Assembly (NCBI RefSeq): GCF_016802725.1
Contig: NC_052668.1
Coordinates: forward strand, 9,022,001-9,086,000
Length of the DNA: 64,000 nt
From: Solenopsis invicta
Taxonomy: Eukaryota; Arthropoda; Insecta; Hymenoptera; Formicidae
Direction of reading: 5' to 3'
A model generated the notes under the pieces. That model did no database searches. It was given only the letters and a program-made list of their open reading frames with translations, and was not told the origin of the DNA. The position numbers and the translations under genes are program-made. Shown piece after piece: positions 31,620-42,200 of the stretch. Numbering within the stretch: position 1 is the first letter of the stretch; the number at the start of each line of letters is the position of its first letter.

Positions 31620-32620
31620 TATTAAATTTACAAATTTACAAAATACTCTATGAACTACCAATCATTGCGCATTTTTTTCAAGTACTTTTTATGCTTTTAA
31701 TACTTTTAATGTTAATTTACTAAAAATATTGTAAATAATAATATTATAAATCTTTAATTGTATATCGTAAAAAAGAATAAAAAACATTAATATATAACAT
31801 AATGCATTAAAAGTACCCCAATCAGCTCAATATTTTTAAAATGTTTTTTTAATATTTATTTAATATTAATTTTTCATTGTACAATTTATTATAACAAAAA
31901 TATTTATTAAACATTTATTAAATATTTATTTGACATTAATAAAATATTTAAAATAATATTTTAGAAAAAATATTTATTTAATATTTATTTAATGTTTATT
32001 TAATGTTTATTTAACATTAATTAAATATTTGAAATAATGATTTGGAAAAATATTTAATTAACGTTTATTTAACGTTTATTTAAGATTTATTTCACATTAG
32101 TTTTTTATTTAAATAAACTTTTTTAAAAACATTAATTTAACATTAATTTAATATTTATTTTACATTAATTTTTCATTTGAAACAACAATTTCAAAAACAT
32201 TAATTTAACATTTATTGAATATTAATTTAATATTTATTTAATATTTATTTTTTTTTTAACAAACGTTTTTTTAAACGTTATTTAATATTGTTTAAGTATT
32301 TATCTTTCACGAATTATTTAATTGAAAAAATGATTTTAGTAAGCATTTTTTAAATGTTTATTTAATATTTATTTAATGTTTATTTAATATTAATTATTTT
32401 ATTCATTTTTTATCTATAAAATTATGTTTATTTATTATTTATTTAACATTTACGCTATTTATTTTTTAATTATTATTGATTTTAAAATTCGTTTAAAATG
32501 ATAAAATGTTTCAATAACATTTATGAAAAGCAGTAAAAAATTAACTTAATTATATATATATATATATATTTATATAAATAATATACTTTAATTATATATA
32601 GGTACATGTATTTCGTCTTT
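31620..32620. repeat. AT-rich AATATTTATTTAA repeat field
   Basis: Short words ATTTATTTAATATTTA and TAATTTAACATT recur irregularly in this central part of the composite element. A TA microsatellite lies at about 32554-32572. No gene is seen. Confidence 0.6.
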
Positions 32621-32659
32621 TTGATGACATATATTGACCTGATCTATCAGTAACGTACA

Positions 32660-32752
32660 TGTATTAGCACAAAGTGTTTACAGATTATCACAAGGGATCA
32701 GTTCGCAGTGATCACAGAAATCAAGCAACGTTCACCGGGGTCGGAACTTAGA
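32660..32752 (+). pseudogene. 5S rRNA-derived segment
   Basis: GGATCAGTTCGCAGTGATCA, CAGAAATCAAGCAACG and ACTTAGATGGATGACCGCG follow the order of insect 5S rRNA (GATCACCGAAGTTAAGCAACG and ACTTGGATGGGTGACCGC). The surrounding 100 bases match 45060-45240, so the 5S-like core moves with flanking sequence. It lacks a convincing full 5S secondary structure and is not a standard rRNA gene. Confidence 0.7.
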
Positions 32753-33305
32753 TGGATGACCGCGTAGACATTTTGAAAAAAAAATTCTTAAAAGAATCCT
32801 CAATATTAAGAAAAAGTTGTTTAATGTAAAAAGAGACATGAATCCATTAATTTTAAAGTTTTTAAAAAATTTTTTTATTGCAAAAATTTTTTAAATGTTT
32901 TTAAAAACGTTTTTTAAATATTGTGTGCTGATTAGGACATGAAAAAAATGGACAATAATTAGAATTTTTGAGTGCCGTATGCATGCGAGCAATATGAGTC
33001 TCATTTGGAGAACGCATTTGAGGTTCATATCGCTTGCACACATGAATACCGCACGCGTGCGATCGATATGATTTTCATATGATGACGCATCTGTCAGATA
33101 CCGTGAGCTCACACCGTGAAGATAATCCGCACGGTATGCGCGCTCCGTAAACTCTCTTATACGCGCATTTTGTTATCTGGGAAGCGACAGACGTCACTTT
33201 CCATTTACAAACTCAATCGACACTTTTCGACTCTACTTAGGAGAATAGTCTGAGACTGCGTTTGAGTGTGTCAACTTGTATCTTCTAAAAGAAAAGCAGC
33301 CTAAA

Positions 33306-33784
33306 TATACTAAAGTTTTATTTGCAAGTGAATAAAATAACTTAAAAAGTGTATGTAATACTTTTAACATTAATAATATTATACATATAACGATCAATTT
33401 TATCATTTCATGATGAGCTTTGAGAAGTCAAAATTAAATTAAAACTAAAAATAAATAAAAGTTTGAATTAAAATAACAATAAAAGAGAATCATTTAAAAG
33501 GATATACTTTTATGTAACTCTGTTAAACGTTTCAAAAAAACTGCATATCATATTTTTCATATCATATTTATCTTAACAATACGTTTATTACACTTTGATA
33601 TTTAATTGACAACATTATCTTAAAACTAGATAAATATACTTATTATGAAGATGTAGAAAATGTTTACATTACATAAACAGATTAAATAATTAATAAAAGT
33701 AATTAATTAATAATTAATTAATTTTTACAAAATAACTCTGCAGTTAAAATAAATTCTAGAATAGAAACCTATATAGGATCATAA
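33306..33784. other. AT-rich, nothing recognised
   Basis: No supported gene or repeat end. Confidence 0.4.
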
Positions 33785-34010
33785 CCCACGCAACACAAGG
33801 ACGTCCTTGGACGTCCAATGGACGTCGCGGTCGGACATGTCTTGACGTCCAGATGACATACCAATTTTGTCTTGTAGACGTCTAGGAAACGTCCTTTGGA
33901 CGTACAATGTACCGCCTTCTGGCGTCAAATGGACGTCATTAGGACGTCTCAGCAGGACATAAAAAGGACTTTTATGGATGTTGTTTAGACATTATTTTAT
34001 ATTGCGTGAT
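33785..34010 (+). repeat. GACGTC-rich dispersed repeat, copy 3
   Basis: Starts CCCACGCAACACAAGGACGT and contains repeated GGACGTCC, AGACGTCT and GACGTC words. Copies are present near 7250, 28800 and 43980. Non-coding. Confidence 0.68.
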
Positions 34011-34072
34011 TAGGACTTTATTTAGTAAAAAATACTATTTATTAGTAAAAGTAGTATTAACCCTGCCGAAAA

Positions 34073-34368
34073 TGTTGGATAAATGAGTTTAGCGCACTCG
34101 TATTTGCCGCGTTTGCTAGTGCCCAAAGCGTTTATTTTAGTTTGATTTTATTGCGACAGGAGGCGTGTGGCGCATCAGCGGTCGTTACGCGAGACTCCTC
34201 ACTTTCTTTGTAGAAAACAGTAAGAGAAGCGCATGTGCAATTTTGTATTAAAAAAAATTAAAAATATATTGCTTTACCATTCAAGTGCATACAGAAGTAT
34301 CTGGCTAACGGGAATAGATCTGTTATACCTAAGTCACTCCTTCCAAATTCCACGAAAGAGACTCAACA
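34073..34368 (+). repeat. 5' LTR of Copia element
   Basis: 296 bases, TG...CA ends. It differs from the 3' LTR at two positions near the start (TGAGTTTAGCGC versus TAAGTTTAGCAC). Confidence 0.96.
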
Positions 34369-34386
34369 GGTTATGGGCCCAGTAGT
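34369..34386 (+). promoter_or_regulatory. Primer binding site, initiator-tRNA-Met anticodon-arm type
   Basis: GGTTATGGGCCCAGTAGT starts at the first base after the LTR. GGTTATGGGCCCAG is complementary to the anticodon stem-loop of initiator tRNA-Met (CTGGGCCCATAACC). That is the half-tRNA priming mode known from Drosophila copia. Confidence 0.8.
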
Positions 34387-34560
34387 CTTGAGAGGGAAGG
34401 ATTTTGTGCGTGGTTAAGACAGTAGTTAGCGGCATTTTGGCAACAGGGTCGTCGTATCACGAAGCACGTGGCGGCCATTAGTGTTTTTCCGGTGGCGAAA
34501 AATCAAGTCGCGAGAGTTTTTTTTCTATTTGAATAACGTGCGTGGTCGTAGCTGTTGAAA

Positions 34561-35231
34561 ATGCCAGACAATATTTCGGTAAGGCATATCGAAAAGTTAG
34601 ATGGAACGAATTTCCTGACGTGGAAATTCGAAATGGTGGCTCTCTTTAGAGCAGCGTGTGTGCATAACGTGGTAAATGGTTCGGACCAATTAGCGGCGGA
34701 CGCAACGTCCGCGGTTCGGAATACGTGGGAGGAGAAGGACGCTAAAGCTAGAGTGCTGATCTCGACGACTCTTGAGAGATCGCAGCTAATCTCCTTAATT
34801 ACCTGTCAGACCGCGAAAGAAATGTGGGACGCGCTGTGCAGTCAGTATGAGCAAAAATCGGCCTCGAGCAAGTTGCTGCTGTTAAATAAATTCCATGCGT
34901 ACCGTAAACGGGCGACACGGTGGTGCAGCATGTTTCAAAAGTAAGAAACATGGCGCTGCAACTGAAAAATGTCGGTGAAACAATGTCCGATGCGACCGTG
35001 ATGGCGAAAATTCTTTCCGGGTTACCATCGAGTTACAGTAGTTTTCAGACGGCGTGGGATAATGTCGAAGAACAGAGACAGACGATCGAAAACTTGACAG
35101 AGCGACTGGTGCGTGAGGAAGTCAGACACGGGACAAATGGTGACACTGTCGAAGTGTTGGCTGTTGTCAAAAACGGTGTCGAAAAGAAAAAAACTGGAAA
35201 CCCGAAACAAAAAAAAAGAAGAAAGAAGTGA
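34561..35231 (+). pseudogene. Copia gag, frameshifted
   Basis: This encodes the capsid-like Gag. It opens MPDNISVRHIEKLDGTNFLTW, matching the GTNFxxW start of Copia Gag (UBN2-type), with KEMWDALCSQYEQ and LSGLPSSYSSF further on. A one-base deletion near 34907 shifts the frame before VSKVRNMALQLKNVG. The second part is in the same frame as pol and ends at TGA 35229-35231. The zinc knuckle CFKCQEKGHYAREC follows at 35241, in the pol frame. Gag from this copy would be truncated, although the LTRs look young. Confidence 0.85.
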
Positions 35232-35240
35232 AACATAAAA

Positions 35241-38200
35241 TGTTTCAAGTGCCAGGAAAAAGGACACTATGCGCGCGAGTGTCCAGAAACGAAGAAAAGA
35301 GCAGGTGTCAAAGAGAAAGAAGGAAATTCTTCGGAAAAATACGTGCTTGTGGCCGCGGTAAACGAGAGCAGATCGACGGTGCCAGAAAAACGAGTCGAAT
35401 CCTCGGCGGAACAGGTAAGAAGACTTCTTGCTGTCGATAAGGCAGACGCCTGGATTGGCGACAGTGGAGCTTCTCGACATATTTCTCATTGGCGTGAGTG
35501 GTTCGAAACTCTCCGCACGGGTGTGAGCGGCACTGTGGTGCTTGGAAATGATGTTGAATGCAAGATAGAAGGAGAAGGGAATATCAACGTCGAAGCGTTT
35601 GTTGATGGCCACTGGAATCGCGTGAGAATCGAGGGTGTTCTATATATCCCCGAGATTAAGAAGAATTTGCTCTCGATGGGCGCGTGTGCCGAAAAAGGGT
35701 GTTTCGTCGGCTTTAACAATGAAAAAGTGACAGTATCGTTAAAGGATGAAACAGTTATGATCGGCGTAAATCAAGGAAATGCGATTTATCGAATGCTTGT
35801 CCGCGTAGTGTCTCCGAAAGAAACGTTGGAAATAAACGTGTCAACGGCCGATTTAAAAATTTGGCATGAGCGTTTAGGACACGTAGGTGCGCGTGCACTT
35901 GAGGACATGGTTAAAAATGATCTCGTGACCGGTGTGAAGCTAAAAAATACAAATAAATTTTTCTGTGAGCCGTGTCAGCTGGGGAAGGCGCATCGTAAAC
36001 CGTTTTCGGAAAAATCGAGTTCGCGAGAAGTGAAACCGGGTGAATTCGTGCATTCTGATGTTTGTGGACCGATTCAGGTAAAATCTCAGGGAGGCGCGAG
36101 TTACTTTGTGACATTCATTGACGAAGCCTCGAGTTTTTGCCATGTTTATTTTATGAAACACAAGGACGAAGTGTTTGAGAAGTTCAAGATTTACGAGCAG
36201 CTGGTCGAAAATAAATTCGGATCGAGGCTGAAGAAAGTGAGATCCGACAACGGCCGAGAGTATAAAAACAAGAAGATGGCAACGTATCTTGAAGAAAGAG
36301 GAATAGACATGGAAAATTCGGCGCCACATACACCCCAACAGAACGGGAAGGCAGAGAGGGCGAATCGCACGATTTTCGAAAGCGCCAGAACAATGCTCCG
36401 AGCGAAAAATCTCCCGAAGACGTTATGGGCTGAGGCTGTTAATACAGCTGTATACGTGCTCAATCGAACAACGCATTCAAGCAGAAAAGGTCTCAAAACG
36501 GCGTATGAAGACTGGACCGGAAGGAAACCGGAGTTAAGTCACGTAAGAGTGTTCGGATCAACGGCATTTGCACACGTCCCCAAACAATTTCGAAAGAAAC
36601 TTGATGACAAAGCGAAGAAGTTGCTACTGGTGGGTTATCAAAATGAATCAGCGAATTATCGCTTGTACGATCCAGTGAAGAAAACAATAATTGTGTCTCG
36701 CGATGTTACGTTTAATGAAATTGAGGAACACGAGAGTAAACGCGAGAGTGATACCGAAGAAACACCACTGAAAATGACACGAGAGGAAGAAGTGGTCGAG
36801 TTTCCTGACGAGGTGGACGAGGAAAAGGCAGCGGACAACGAAGCACCGCAACATCAGGAAGAGACGATTGACGTGCAGACCGAGCAAAGAGAAGAGGAAC
36901 GAGCTGGAAGACAACTTCGAGATCGACTGTTGATACGGCGACCAGAGAGATATCGATATGATATTGACTATGTGGAATGCGAAGCGCCTAAAACATTCCA
37001 GGAAGCAGTGAGTGGATCCGACGGGTCAAAGTGGTCTGAAGCGATTAAAAAGGAACTGTTGGCTCACAAAAATAACGAAACCTGGACTGTGGTCAGGAAG
37101 AAGCCGGACAATAAAATGATAGACTCGAAGTGGGTTTTTAAAGTCATTCAGGGGTCATCAAACGGTGAATGTCGTTATAAAGCGCGTTTGTGTGCGCGTG
37201 GTTTTCTTCAGCGCCAAGGTGTGGATTATAGCGAAACGTTCGCACCTGTGATTCGGTATGACTCACTTCGAGCATTTCTAGCAAAAGCGACAAAAGAGGA
37301 CTTCGAATTAGTTCAGTTTGACATTTGCACGGCTTTCTTGTATGGCGAACTGGAGGAGGAAATTTTTATGAAAATTCCCGAGGGTCTTGCTGATGAACGA
37401 GACTCAAAAATGCAGGACGAATTCGTGTGCAAGCTGAACAAGTCGTTGTACGGTCTAAAACAGTCGCCCAGGTGCTGGAATCGCAAGTTTAGTGATTTTC
37501 TAATAAAATTCAATTTTTTTCAAGGTACAGCGGACCATTGTATTTTCAACGGGTGTATCAAAGGCGTGCGTGTTTTTCTGGCGTTATTCGTCGACGATGG
37601 TCTTGTAGCTTCCGAATCGAGTGAAACGTTGAACGTAGTTGTGAGTTATCTGAAAAGTGCATTCAAGATAACAACGGGAGACGCGTCGCGATATGTAGGT
37701 CTACAGATCGAACGAAATCGTCTCGAGAAAACGATGTTCATTCATCAACTCGAATATACCGAAAAGATTTTAAAGAGATTTGGTATGGCAGATGCAAAGT
37801 CTGTATGTGTGCCTGCTGATCCGAATGTCGTATTGTATCCGGTTGAAGACGAAGATGAATGTGTGAGTGTACCATATCGCGAAGCGGTAGGCTCGTTGAT
37901 GTTCCTTGCGGTCGTGTCGCGTCCGGATATTGCTTATGCCGTTAATTTAGTATCGAAATACTTAAATAAACACAGTCGCGCACATTGGATGGCTGTTAAA
38001 CGTATTTTCGCATATCTTGTAGGTACAAAAGATCGGGAAATATTGTACAAGAGTACAGGAAACGAGTTAGAGCTCGTTGGCTACTGCGATGCCGATTTTG
38101 CAGGTGATATAGAAATGCGTCGGTCTACTTCCGGATATGTGTTCATGTTCGCGAACGGTGTGATTTCGTGGTCTAGTCAAAGACAGAAAACCGTCTCACT

Positions 38201-38564
38201 AAATACCACAGAGTCAAAGTATGTGGCTGCTGCAGCTGCTGTGCGAGAAGGAGTATGGTTACGAATGTTGTGCGAAGACATTGATTCGAAATGTGATAAA
38301 CCCACAGTAATTTGGATTGACAACCAAAGTGCGATAAAGCTTGCGAAGAACCCGGAATTTCATAAACGCACAAAGCATATAGATGTTAAGTATCATTTTG
38401 TACGCGAAAAAGTGTCTAGTCGAGAAATTGAAGTAAAATATATTTCTACAAAATATCAAAGAGCGAACATATTTACAAAAGCGATACCGAGAGCACAGTT
38501 TGAGTCGTTGTGTGAAATGCTTATGATAACGAGTGCTCAAACGGTGAGTGTGTTGGATAAATAA
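35241..38564 (+). CDS. Copia pol polyprotein (zinc knuckle, protease, integrase, RT, RNase H)
   Basis: This is one open frame of about 1,100 codons. In order it holds the CCHC knuckle (CFKCQEKGHYAREC) and the aspartic protease (WIGDSGASRHIS). Then comes the GAG-pre-integrase HHCC region (IWHERLGHVGARAL, FCEPCQLGK). The RVE integrase core follows, with Asp in HSDVCGPI, Asp in RSDNGREY and Glu in QNGKAERANRT. The Copia reverse transcriptase has LFVDDGLVA as the YxDD motif. RNase H has GYCDADFAGD and LNTTESKYVAA, and Asp in IWIDNQSAI. It ends at TAA 38562-38564, inside the 3' LTR. No internal stop is visible, so the enzymatic part could be functional. There is no ATG at the start because it is normally translated as a fusion with Gag. 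Confidence 0.95.
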   Translation, partial: CFKCQEKGHYARECPETKKRAGVKEKEGNSSEKYVLVAAVNESRSTVPEKRVESSAEQVRRLLAVDKADAWIGDSGASRHISHWREWFETLRTGVSGTVVLGNDVECKIEGEGNINVEAFVDGHWNRVRIEGVLYIPEIKKNLLSMGACAEKGCFVGFNNEKVTVSLKDETVMIGVNQGNAIYRMLVRVVSPKETLEINVSTADLKIWHERLGHVGARALEDMVKNDLVTGVKLKNTNKFFCEPCQLGKAHRKPFSEKSSSREVKPGEFVHSDVCGPIQVKSQGGASYFVTFIDEASSFCHVYFMKHKDEVFEKFKIYEQLVENKFGSRLKKVRSDNGREYKNKKMATYLEERGIDMENSAPHTPQQNGKAERANRTIFESARTMLRAKNLPKTLWAEAVNTAVYVLNRTTHSSRKGLKTAYEDWTGRKPELSHVRVFGSTAFAHVPKQFRKKLDDKAKKLLLVGYQNESANYRLYDPVKKTIIVSRDVTFNEIEEHESKRESDTEETPLKMTREEEVVEFPDEVDEEKAADNEAPQHQEETIDVQTEQREEERAGRQLRDRLLIRRPERYRYDIDYVECEAPKTFQEAVSGSDGSKWSEAIKKELLAHKNNETWTVVRKKPDNKMIDSKWVFKVIQGSSNGECRYKARLCARGFLQRQGVDYSETFAPVIRYDSLRAFLAKATKEDFELVQFDICTAFLYGELEEEIFMKIPEGLADERDSKMQDEFVCKLNKSLYGLKQSPRCWNRKFSDFLIKFNFFQGTADHCIFNGCIKGVRVFLALFVDDGLVASESSETLNVVVSYLKSAFKITTGDASRYVGLQIERNRLEKTMFIHQLEYTEKILKRFGMADAKSVCVPADPNVVLYPVEDEDECVSVPYREAVGSLMFLAVVSRPDIAYAVNLVSKYLNKHSRAHWMAVKRIFAYLVGTKDREILYKSTGNELELVGYCDADFAGDIEMRRSTSGYVFMFANGVISWSSQRQKTVSLNTTESKYVAAAAAVREGVWLRMLCEDIDSKCDKPTVIWIDNQSAIKLAKNPEFHKRTKHIDVKYHFVREKVSSREIEVKYISTKYQRANIFTKAIPRAQFESLCEMLMITSAQTVSVLDK

Positions 38565-38846
38565 GTTTAGCACACTCGTATTTGCCGCGTTTGCTAGTGC
38601 CCAAAGCGTTTATTTTAGTTTGATTTTATTGCGACAGGAGGCGTGTGGCGCATCAGCGGTCGTTACGCGAGACTCCTCACTTTCTTTGTAGAAAACAGTA
38701 AGAGAAGCGCATGTGCAATTTTGTATTAAAAAAAATTAAAAATATATTGCTTTACCATTCAAGTGCATACAGAAGTATCTGGCTAACGGGAATAGATCTG
38801 TTATACCTAAGTCACTCCTTCCAAATTCCACGAAAGAGACTCAACA
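38551..38846 (+). repeat. 3' LTR of Copia element
   Basis: 296 bases, matching the 5' LTR. The pol frame ends 14 bases inside it. Confidence 0.96.
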
Positions 38847-39285
38847 GAAAATGTGCGATTAAAGCCGATTAAAAAAAAAAGTAATCCGAATCGATCGAGA
38901 TTTCTGCACCGAAAATATGGTGTTAAGACAGATTGAAAATATTATAAAATTGGAACCCAGATAGATTTATTAAAACAGAATACATTAATATAAAATGTTA
39001 TAAATGTTTAATTTACAAAAAAATATTTCTTGTATCCTTTTCGTTAAAAAAAACTAAAAAAAGATTAAATTTGAATTAAATATTTAATTTTTCTACAAGA
39101 TTAAATAACAATACAAATTGTTATTTACATGTAAAAATTATAAAAATTTATGTGGAACAGCGTTCCACACACATTTGAAAAGACTGAGAGCGAGTATTCG
39201 TCTCGAGGTTACAACAAGCAGCTGATAAGTCTTACTGAAGTTATGAGCTGGGGAGTCGGCCGCGGTGGCGCCTAGATATAACGCC
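38847..39285 (+). repeat. Repeat family A, copy 2, left half
   Basis: Continues from the Copia target as GAAAATGTGCGATTAAAGCC and runs through the TTTATGTGGAACAGCG block to ATAACGCC, where the P element cuts it. The right half resumes at 43283. Confidence 0.75.
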
Positions 39286-42200
39286 CATGGTGGAAGTAAC
39301 AAGGTGTGCTCTTGCGCATCAGGCATTTCTACTGACCAATAAGAGAACGTGACAAGATTCCGCCATCTTGTATAATTTAAATGGATATTAAAACGAAGAC
39401 TCGGGCAAGAAAGGGTTTTAATGAAAGATCTTTCGTGTATAAATATAATTCTGGTGAATATATTTAAAAAATATATTAAATATAAACTCATAAATATAAA
39501 TAAACAAATATAACAGACACAAAAAAAACAATAAAAAGATAATAAATATATGAAAAATATAATAAAAATAAAATTACTTTTTATTTGTAAATTTTTTCAT
39601 TTTTCTTTTTTGTTTTATTGTAGCATTTTCTGCCGAAATTTTTTTATTGATTACTCGAAGTCTTATATATGTTCTTGTTCTAATTAAACAAAGTAGAACC
39701 TCGCGCGGGATTGTTATATTTTTCATTTTTTTTTCAACCCTATTTGCGATTGTTTCAAATATCGACGGATCCTTTCGCATGAAGGATCCATGGTAATTTT
39801 GGAATTCTTGGTTCATTATTTTTTCTACTTTTAATAAGTCTGAAGAAGGACTTATAATTTTTCCTCTAGAGATGTAGTTAATCCAGTCACTTTCTGGATT
39901 AACCAACACCTCAGTAGGATTACCTAAATTTTTATATTTATTTATAAATTTAAAAGCGGCATAACCCGCAATATATTTTAAGCCTTCTTCTTCTATGACG
40001 TCCACAACTTCTAAATTTTCGACTTGACTCAATAATTTCAGTTCTTCAGAAGTAGGAGAATAAATAAATGTACTACTACTACTTGGATCTGAAAGAAAAG
40101 GTGTGAAGCAAAACATGCATATATATTATATCGGTAAAACACTTTGACAATTTCAAATTTCAATTTATTTACAATGATTTCATTTATATGAATGAAACTC
40201 GATTGCCCACGTCACTAATTAATAATACGATCACAATTAATAATTGTAATAATTACAAAGTAAGGCAAATTATATATAATTGAAATTCTTTTATAATAGT
40301 ACATTAGAGTATGCTTACAATAATGTAATTAAACTACTATTCTAATTTAAAGTACAATTTAATTAGAATAAAATATTACATTACCTTAAACTATGAATTA
40401 ATTAGAATGAGATATATTATGCTAAAAATTAATCTACAATCGTCTTACCACAATATTACATAAACATACTCGTACTTAATACTTAACAATGAAAGTGTAA
40501 TAATTATCATTAAGATACAAACTTACCACAATCAGCATTTTCTTCATTAAAAGTATATGATTCACAATCATCAGGTAAATCGTCTTGAAAATTAGCGATA
40601 CTACCAATGTTACCCTCAACATCATCGTCGGTCGGTGACATTACGTTCGAGTCAAAATCAATGCCACTAGTAAGACACGTTTCGTCCATGCTTGAGTCAT
40701 GAGCGATGGTATTGCTTCCTTGTGTGAAGAAGTCCGTTGAATGCTTTCCCAATATATACCACCGCAGTCTGTAGCGAATATCTAATGCCGTGGGCCTATC
40801 ATTTGTTGCTCCCATTGATCGTATGTACGAGAAAAGATTTTCCACTACGTCTTGGTTCAATCGACTTGTAATTACATATGACATTTCTGAATTGAATTTC
40901 TTCTTTAAATCATAGTACAGGTTTCGTAATGACGAATTACATATGAGAATTCCTTTTTGAAAAGGAAGCAAAGCCTGTCGATTACCAACTTTCATATGTT
41001 TAGTTGTTGACGTGACTTTGGCAAGAATATTATTTTGCTGCACAAGATCAACACCATATCCATTTTGTCCAGGATTATTTCCGTATTTAGAAACGCTATT
41101 AAAAATATCGAACCAATCGTTATACATTTTTAATAATGTAGCAGTTGCAGCCCATTCTGGACAATTATCCATCCTCACGAACCGCACCATTCAATTGCAG
41201 ATGCATTTGTCGCAGAGAAAATTTGGGTTGCGAGTTTCACATTTTGTCGTTGCGTTCCTTTGACGTCTAAATGAATACGCGACAGCTTGAATGCAATTTT
41301 CAAATCCCCACTGTTAATTTGAAGTAACCTTTCCAAGGCTGCCGAAGTCACAAAATGCCCATCTACATGTAATCCGGAATCCAAAAAATGATTTCGAAGT
41401 AATTTCATTAAATGAGGAGCATCGACAAAAACGTGGATCTTTACATTTTCATCGCACGGATGCTCAAAGTATGTTTCATCCTCATTTTCCATTATATTAC
41501 TTTTTAATTGTTTTATTAAATTTTGATTTGATGGTCCCAGATCACAAGTCATTCCGAACACAGTATAGCCACTGTTATACAATTGGACAATTATTTTAAA
41601 TAATAATTCTTTAGTGAGATCTTGGTAAAAATCGTAGAAGACAGGCTGTTTCCATTTTTTGAATAACCCACGAGCCATAACGACTTGGCATTTTTTATGA
41701 GGGCCAATAACTCTCTCCTGCCTTCTTTCAATTGCCATTTGATTTGACAAATGAATTTCGTCAAAACAGATCACTGTTGCCTTCTCGAACTCTGTCATGT
41801 TTTCACCTTTATATTTCATAATCAGCAAGACGTCAGTAAGAATTCCTTCATCAAGGTTGAATGATGCTACCCACTTTCGGAGGGTTGACAGTGCTGGAAG
41901 AGGAATCTTTTTGTTTTTTCGCAAATATCTGTAAGCTTTCGGGCTTACGCTTCTTAATGATATTGCAGCTGCAATATCCTCTGAAGACCAACGGGTTAAC
42001 TTCTGCATGGGATTCATTAAGCGTTTAACTTGTCCAGGTGTAAAAAAAGGACTTAGCATCTCTTGCAATTTGTTTTTCTCTTACTCGTGTCCTTTATTAA
42101 TATTCTTCATCTTTTTCTCATGTAGTTTATTAATCTGATCCAATTGAAGAACTTTATTTTGAAGAATTTCATTTTGGCGAACCAAGTCTGCATTTTCCCG

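Larger units (their letters stand above)
31287..33305. mobile_element. Composite non-autonomous element with 23-bp inverted ends
   Basis: Outer inverted repeats TTTAAGGCTGCTTTTCTTTT at 31287 and the reverse complement at 33283-33305 enclose a second pair, CCCAGATAACAA at 31327 and TTGTTATCTGGG near 33168-33179. Between them lie a CACGTGATAATCCCG block, a very AT-rich central part and a 5S-like segment. No transposase is encoded. Confidence 0.6.
34073..38846 (+). mobile_element. Copia (Ty1/copia) LTR retrotransposon, complete
   Basis: Two 296-bp LTRs (34073-34368 and 38551-38846) begin TGTTGGATAAAT and end GAGACTCAACA. I see only 2 differences between them. The 5-bp duplication GAAAA is present on both sides (34068-34072 and 38847-38851). 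The element is 4774 bp with gag and pol on the plus strand in Copia order: protease, integrase, reverse transcriptase, RNase H. It lies in a copy of repeat A; the matching uninterrupted site is at about 680-690. Confidence 0.97.

Noticed and set aside
32660..32752. Functional 5S rRNA gene
   Set aside because: The 5' half and fold are not preserved and the sequence is embedded in repeats; treated as 5S-derived instead.
35022..38573. Several minus-strand ORFs under the Copia gene
   Set aside because: Antisense shadows of the gag/pol frames, with Phe/Ser-rich translations.
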